From NCBI GenBank assembly GCA_003427395.1, contig BFEA01000264.1, positions 1,766,632 to 1,787,817 of the forward strand: a stretch of DNA of 21,186 bases, in the 5' to 3' direction. The notes beneath the pieces are model-generated. The model did no database searches. It saw nothing but the letters and a program-made list of their open reading frames with translations, and was not told the origin of the DNA. This DNA is from Chara braunii. Taxonomy: Eukaryota > Streptophyta > Charophyceae > Charales > Characeae. Shown in pieces: positions 17,160 to 21,186 of the stretch (positions within the stretch are counted from its first letter, which is position 1; every line of letters starts with the position of its first letter). The translations under genes and the position numbers were made by a program.

Positions 17160-18656
17160 ATGGCAGTGGTTCTACTGTTAGCTATCCTGACCACGGCCGA
17201 CGCGTGGGCGCTGAAGCCGTACCTTATTCCCCCGAATTGTTTCAGTGGACCGGAAAAGGTAGTAAGAAGAAGGGATCTGGTGTTTTCGGACTCTCCAGGG
17301 AGCCAGAGAGAAGACTGCAATTCCTCCTCTTCGTGTTTTTGGTCTTCGCCTTCGTCTTCCTCTCCGCCATCGCCAGCGATGTCAGCACGGTCTTCTTCTT
17401 CTTCTTCTCCTTCTTCTTCTCCGGGTAAAGAAGACGACGGGGCCATTAGCGAACGTGGGATGGTGAACCGTAGCTCCGGAAGGGGCGGGAAGACCATTAG
17501 CTCGAGAATTGGCGAGATGAATTCTACCCTCCCTTTCTCTTCCCTCCCTGACGGGAAGAATGTTTGCTTCCCTCCGTCCCCGTCCGCTTCTCCCTTCTCT
17601 TCTCTCTCTTCTCCCTCCTCTCCCTCCCTTTCGCCGTCATCTGATCGCCAGCCGGTAGGGCACATAGCGATCACAGGGAAACTGCTGCAGAACAGGTTGT
17701 CCGGTCTGTGCATCCAGCCGTCTAGGGTGGCAGCTTATCCAAAGAAGGATAAGGCTTTATCCCCACGTCAGCGACGATTCAAGAAAATCATGAACACCAA
17801 CGCAGTAGGGCTGCTTGAGCAAGTACCGTGTGACGGAGATGACACGCAGCTATGGTCGTCGGCCTACAAGACTGGTCCGATCTGCGCGCAATCGTGTGGT
17901 GGAGTTTGCATCGCCGCCGTTGCGCTGAACGATGAGAAGAAGAAGAAGAAGACGAAGAAGATAAGGAGCATGATGAAGAAGAAAAAGACAGCTGCAGCGG
18001 GTCACCGCCATAACATCGGACGCCATAGCCAAGCTTCAGGACCCGCCATGGCTGCGGAGAATCTTCTTCTTTTGTTGGTACCCGGTTGTGATGAAGTCAA
18101 CAACTGTTTATCGGATCAGGATGGGGAGGATGCGGAGAAGAAGAGGATGATCGGTGGGGATGGGAAAGGACAAGGACAAGGGCAAGAAAGAAGAGAGGGT
18201 GGAGAAGGTAGAAGGACGAAGACGGCGATGGTGGCTGGTCCTCCTTCGACCAACCAGCGATGGAGCCACGTGCTCACTCCCGACTACTACGGAGACGGTG
18301 GGTGGTTGTACCTGGAGGTCGACGCGGAGGGTGAGGACGAAGAGAGAACCGCGAGGACAGGAGGAGGAGGAGGAGGAGGAGGAGGAGGAGGATCCAGCCA
18401 TGGCCTCGAGAATCAGGAAGAGCAAGAGGCTGACAAGATTCGTCGTCGTCTGTGCTTGGGCAGCCAGCGCACCGCAGATGGGTCTTGGGAAACGGTTTTG
18501 TCGTCTTCTGGTCCGGAGGACGACACTGTTGCAGCCGAGATTCCCCAAAAGGAAAGTGACGACCTTAGCGTTAAAGCCCCGAACGATTATTCAACGCCAT
18601 CAGCCAGCAGGGATGCGGTGATGTGGAGGTACCTGATGCGGCAACCGAAGCAGTGA
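17160..18656 (+). CDS. Secreted protein with ricin-B-like QxW repeats (candidate)
   Basis: A 498-aa frame without introns. The frame is open from 16518, but I chose the ATG at 17160 because MAVVLLLAILTTADAWA is a good signal peptide. The mature part begins with Cys-containing sequence, then a Ser-rich linker (~55-165). GLCIQPS (182-188), then C224 with QLW (230-232), and VCIAAV (249-254), then C310 with QRW (366-368), have the C...C...QxW spacing of ricin-type beta-trefoil repeats, which bind sugars. A third, weaker unit is WLYLEVD (382-388), then RLCLG (430-434). Low-complexity insertions split the repeats: a Lys run (260-276), Gly11 (401-411), and acidic and basic stretches. The family call is by pattern only. 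It may instead be a non-conserved secreted protein. The stop codon TGA is part of TGACGTCAACG, a short dispersed repeat. No AATAAA is seen before the adapter artefact at 18851. Confidence 0.55.
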   Translation: MAVVLLLAILTTADAWALKPYLIPPNCFSGPEKVVRRRDLVFSDSPGSQREDCNSSSSCFWSSPSSSSPPSPAMSARSSSSSSPSSSPGKEDDGAISERGMVNRSSGRGGKTISSRIGEMNSTLPFSSLPDGKNVCFPPSPSASPFSSLSSPSSPSLSPSSDRQPVGHIAITGKLLQNRLSGLCIQPSRVAAYPKKDKALSPRQRRFKKIMNTNAVGLLEQVPCDGDDTQLWSSAYKTGPICAQSCGGVCIAAVALNDEKKKKKTKKIRSMMKKKKTAAAGHRHNIGRHSQASGPAMAAENLLLLLVPGCDEVNNCLSDQDGEDAEKKRMIGGDGKGQGQGQERREGGEGRRTKTAMVAGPPSTNQRWSHVLTPDYYGDGGWLYLEVDAEGEDEERTARTGGGGGGGGGGGSSHGLENQEEQEADKIRRRLCLGSQRTADGSWETVLSSSGPEDDTVAAEIPQKESDDLSVKAPNDYSTPSASRDAVMWRYLMRQPKQ

Positions 18657-18746
18657 CGTCAACGCGAAATCACGGGGATGGTGGCCATGGAGGAGGGTAG
18701 TGTAGAGTGACACATCGGCGCCCAGCGAGGACTGATGACGTCAACG
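18654..18746. repeat. TGACGTCAACG repeats, two copies here
   Basis: Exact copies are at 18654-18664, overlapping the stop codon of the lectin-like gene, and 18736-18746. A third is at 19402-19412. Around 18654 and 19402 the similarity extends about 40 bp (GAAATCACGGGGAT against GGAAGCACGGGGAT). TGACGTCA is a perfect palindrome bound by bZIP factors. The base at 18754 is undetermined. Confidence 0.7.
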
Positions 18747-18782
18747 GAAAAGCANGCCAGCAGAGAAGTTGGAGACTTACAT

Positions 18783-18783
<1 letters not shown>

Positions 18784-18848
<65 letters not shown>
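18784..18848. repeat. (CT)n then (TG)n microsatellite
   Basis: About 28 CT units run to 18840, then a short TG run to 18848. It abuts the sequencing adapter at 18851, so its right edge is probably not genomic. Confidence 0.9.
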
Positions 18849-18850
18849 CC

Positions 18851-18888
18851 CTGTCTCTTATACACATCTAGATGTGTATAAGAGACAG
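18851..18888. other. Nextera mate-pair junction adapter (assembly artefact)
   Basis: CTGTCTCTTATACACATCT (18851-18869) is followed at once by its exact reverse complement (18870-18888). This 19-bp sequence is the Tn5 mosaic end used in Nextera libraries. The head-to-head pair is the circularisation junction of the mate-pair protocol. It is not genomic. The bases on either side come from the two ends of one library molecule, so they need not be neighbours in the genome. Frames crossing it give short peptides such as SYTHLDVYKRQ, which should be discarded. Confidence 0.98.
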
Positions 18889-18899
18889 GACCTATATTG

Positions 18900-19063
18900 T
18901 AGCGTGGGGGGAAGGGGGGGGACAAGGGGGATTGATTATTAAAGGGGGGGGCTTAGGGGGGATTGTCAGTGATGGCAGAGTGAAAGCACGGAACCCAACG
19001 ATGGCCAGTGAGCTCAGATTTGTTCTCTTTAATATACTTATTATTATTATTATTATTATAATA
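18900..19063. other. G-rich segment and (TTA)n, no gene seen
   Basis: Downstream of the adapter come several poly(G) tracts and a (TTA)n run at about 19039-19059. The TTA run flanks the MITE-like element, and nothing else is recognised. Confidence 0.5.
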
Positions 19064-19065
19064 TA

Positions 19066-19248
19066 GGGGTAACTTCGGCGCGGTCACGAAAACAGTTTGT
19101 AATTGCACTTCAGGCAATCCCGCTAATACAACACACCCCCACCCGACCGCACCGGACCCGAAACGTAGGTCATATACATTCAGCATTACCGGCCCTTTTG
19201 CCTCAAGTGCAATTACAAACTCGAACCCTGATTGCGCCGTAGTTTCTC
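19066..19248. mobile_element. 183-bp MITE-like element with ~52-bp terminal inverted repeats
   Basis: The left end GGGGTAACTTCGGCGC and the inverted right end GAGAAACTACGGCGC match, and the match becomes near-perfect inward. GTTTGTAATTGCACTT and GAGGCAA are paired over 23 bp with one mismatch (19095-19117 against 19198-19220). Both ends are flanked by TA, the target site of Tc1/mariner-type transposases. There is no coding capacity. A MITE is the best explanation, and a foldable satellite unit is the alternative. Confidence 0.7.
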
Positions 19249-19486
19249 TAATATATAAGAGGCAGCCTGTTACCAATAAGACGATGGCGAGTTAAAGGGA
19301 CGGAAAAAAAAAAAAAACGAACACGTGAAGGAGAGGAAGGGATGCGGGAGTGTGTGAATCCGGTGAGAGTTCCGAATAAGGATGATGGCTAACCAAAGTA
19401 GTGACGTCAACGAGGAAGCACGGGGATACGTGGTTATGGCGGACAGAGGCGCTGTCTTGTGGTGAGAGAACATAATGCACCCTCGT

Positions 19487-19592
19487 TATGGGCGCCGCTG
19501 CACTACTCGGCGAATGTACAATATCGGAATGAATCTCCCGCTAGAACATGTGGAGATTCACGGCCATATTCTCTGTCTTTTCTGCATGTGGT
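19487..19592. repeat. Dispersed repeat, copy 1
   Basis: Shares with 20476-20590 the ordered blocks CACTACTC, GAATGTACAA, CCCGCTAGAACATG, CAC and TGTCTTTT. The two are about 75% alike by eye, in direct orientation and 989 bp apart. Unknown family. Confidence 0.7.
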
Positions 19593-20347
19593 GAGTTATT
19601 TTTGCGACGCCCTATGACTGGATCGACGTTAGGGTCTGCTTGGCCCATTGGGAGGTGTAGAAAGGGGTTGCGTTGTCTCGGCCGGAGGAAAGAAGGTGGT
19701 AGAAGGTGCAGTTGGAGAGGGGACAGCTGAAGAAGACCCGGACCGACGGCAGTCACACTTCTGTGACTTGTTTGCCGGCTGCACATGGCCGTCATTGCGG
19801 TCAGAAGCATGCAAAGGACCTCTGGATGAATGTGGGCTCACCGTCTCAATCTCCGTCCAGATGCGTGGTAACTACGGTCCGAAACACCCAGAGATCTTTT
19901 GCATGACTGTAATCTCAACGTCCATCTAGGATAGACAGAGGAGGGCCAGGAGGTGACGCTGTCAGTTGTGGCGCTTGGGTTCGTTCCCCTCACACGTTGA
20001 CCGTTCTGCTCCCTCCTTTTGTCTCTCCCCCCACCCTCCCCACCCTCCCCCCCTGCACACACACTCGTCGAGTCGGCAATTTCCGAGACACCTCTAAGGA
20101 AGGTGAACCCTCGTGGCAACGAAGGTAACGGCAACTTTTTAACTTACGGGACGCCATCGACGGGTAACGTTGGTTATCTTGACGGGGACATCGATATCCA
20201 TACTACTTTTTTAGACTACTAGTGCATAAAAGGGGGTCCTATTAAAAAAAAGGCGGGGGTCCTACCATCGTAGTCGTTGCTAAGAATAGCTTCCTGTTGC
20301 TTCGCAACCAAAGTAGTTGCGATCCTTTTGCGGATTACCACGAAAGG

Positions 20348-20365
20348 ATAACCCACGTGGGTTAT
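20348..20365. repeat. 18-bp perfect palindrome containing CACGTG
   Basis: ATAACCCACGTGGGTTAT is self-complementary across all 18 bases, with the G-box core in the centre. It could be a dimer-binding site, though no gene start is close. Confidence 0.65.
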
Positions 20366-20475
20366 ATGATATGTATATCCAAATTACTGCTGCTGCGGAC
20401 TCGGTTCGGGTTTGACTTGGTTATCTCAACTCGATTAATGTCGTTGCTAAAAATAGCGTACCGCCGGTCTACAGG

Positions 20476-20590
20476 AATAACGGCACCGCTACACTACTCT
20501 CGAAATGTACAAAATGAGCATGAACTTCCCGCTAGAACATGGCCAAATCCACCGTCACATTTTTGTCTTTTTTTCACATTTGGAGAGTGG
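20476..20590. repeat. Dispersed repeat, copy 2
   Basis: Second copy of the 19487-19592 repeat. It keeps CACTACTC, AATGTACAA, CCCGCTAGAACATG and TTTTGTCTTTTT in the same order. Confidence 0.7.
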
Positions 20591-21186
20591 TGTGGAGAGT
20601 CCCTAAGACGGGTGTATCTCCACTTGGATATCCAAAGACTCCAAACAACTTAGATAAAGGGCCTTAGCGTTCATCGTTTTTTGTGTTTTTTTAATATTGT
20701 TCCCTAAAGATAATAAGATATTGATATCATGCAATTTTATCGTGATATCGTAATTTGTTATAATCGTAAATTTAGATGACATCAGTAGTCGTTTATTTGA
20801 AATTATTTCCAAATAATTGAACCGTCGCCCCTGAAACTTTGTGTAGGTACGGGGACTGATGAAATTTTGTGATTGTCAGTTTTTCTTTTAACGAGTTTTT
20901 AGTCATTATGATTTTACCGTATGTTTTTGCCACAATTATTTTTGTCATAATTGCTTAGTTTTGTCACTATTCTCATCGTCATTATCACTTTGCCAGGATT
21001 ATTTTCCTTGCCGTTATGGCTTTTGTCATTATTGCTTTTCTTATATTATGATTTCAGATCTTTTGTTAGTGTTTTAGGTAGGCATGTCTGAACAGTTTTG
21101 AGTACGCGGAAAGGATGAAATGGATTTGATGTGCTTTGGACCTTTGGTTTCTGTTAAGTGTCTCCCCCCCTCCCCCCCCCCCCCCC
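20591..21186. other. AT-rich tail and terminal poly(C); no gene seen
   Basis: Loose, degenerate TTGTCATTATT-like strings fill about 20880-21050. The window ends in a run of C residues from about 21164, broken by one T, which is typical of a contig or gap edge. Confidence 0.5.

Larger units (their letters stand above)
19249..20475. other. No gene seen; dispersed repeats
   Basis: No supported gene. AACCAAAGTAGT occurs at 19391 and 20306. The first of the ~106-bp repeat pair is at 19487-19592. The longest open frames have no recognised domain and look like chance. Confidence 0.45.

Noticed and set aside
16886-17713. 275-codon frame antisense to the lectin-like gene
   Set aside because: It is a shadow of the Ser/Glu-rich low-complexity coding sequence. 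It has no signal peptide or known domain.
18659-19066. Frames across the adapter giving SYTHLDVYKRQ- or MCIRDR-type peptides
   Set aside because: These are translations of the Nextera mosaic-end junction, not genes.

Overview
The window is eukaryotic, transposon-dominated DNA. The signs are a non-LTR retrotransposon (LINE), a Ty3/gypsy chromovirus-type element, fold-back and MITE-like elements, many microsatellites and poly(A) tails. There is no bacterial gene organisation. The gypsy lineage, the plant-type ACGT and TTGAC motifs and the Illumina mate-pair assembly style suggest a plant or streptophyte alga, and a charophyte such as Chara would fit. That is inference from style, not a species identification. 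A 38-bp Nextera mate-pair junction adapter at 18851-18888 shows that this is a short-read assembly with an uncertain join there. Layout, left to right. 1-534: retroposon 3' ends (AATAAA plus poly(A), an (AATC)n tail) and a 32-bp tandem repeat. 535-5230, minus strand: a decayed LINE with a Gln-rich ORF1, a reverse transcriptase ORF and an APE-type endonuclease fragment. The domain order is unusual: the endonuclease lies downstream of the RT C-terminus, and both gene junctions look like natural overlaps. 5229-6225: a ~1-kb imperfect inverted repeat folding on an (AT)n core, followed to 6550 by a third, rearranged copy of its modules. 6550-7580: low-complexity DNA and the probable 3' LTR of the gypsy element. 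7622-12265, minus strand: a degenerate Ty3/gypsy element (gag, zinc knuckle, protease remnant, RT, RNase H, integrase, chromodomain-like tail) with nonsense codons and frameshifts. No matching 5' LTR is visible.

12270-16500 has no convincing gene. It holds AT-rich junction DNA, a 12-bp tandem repeat, degenerate 'AAAATTATG' repeats, a TTGACCGG-bearing repeat cluster ending at a good TATA box (14959), and duplicated G-box sequences.

The one gene that looks like host coding sequence is at 17160-18656 (+). It encodes a 498-aa protein with a signal peptide, large low-complexity insertions and ricin-B-like QxW repeats. A 24-bp minisatellite carrying eight GACGTC sites lies just upstream. 18659-21186 is non-coding: a (CT)n run, the adapter artefact, a 183-bp MITE-like element, and several dispersed repeat pairs.

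Nearly all the in-frame stops in the two retroelements can be explained as single C-to-T or G-to-A changes at Gln, Trp or Arg codons. This is what methylcytosine deamination would leave in silenced elements.
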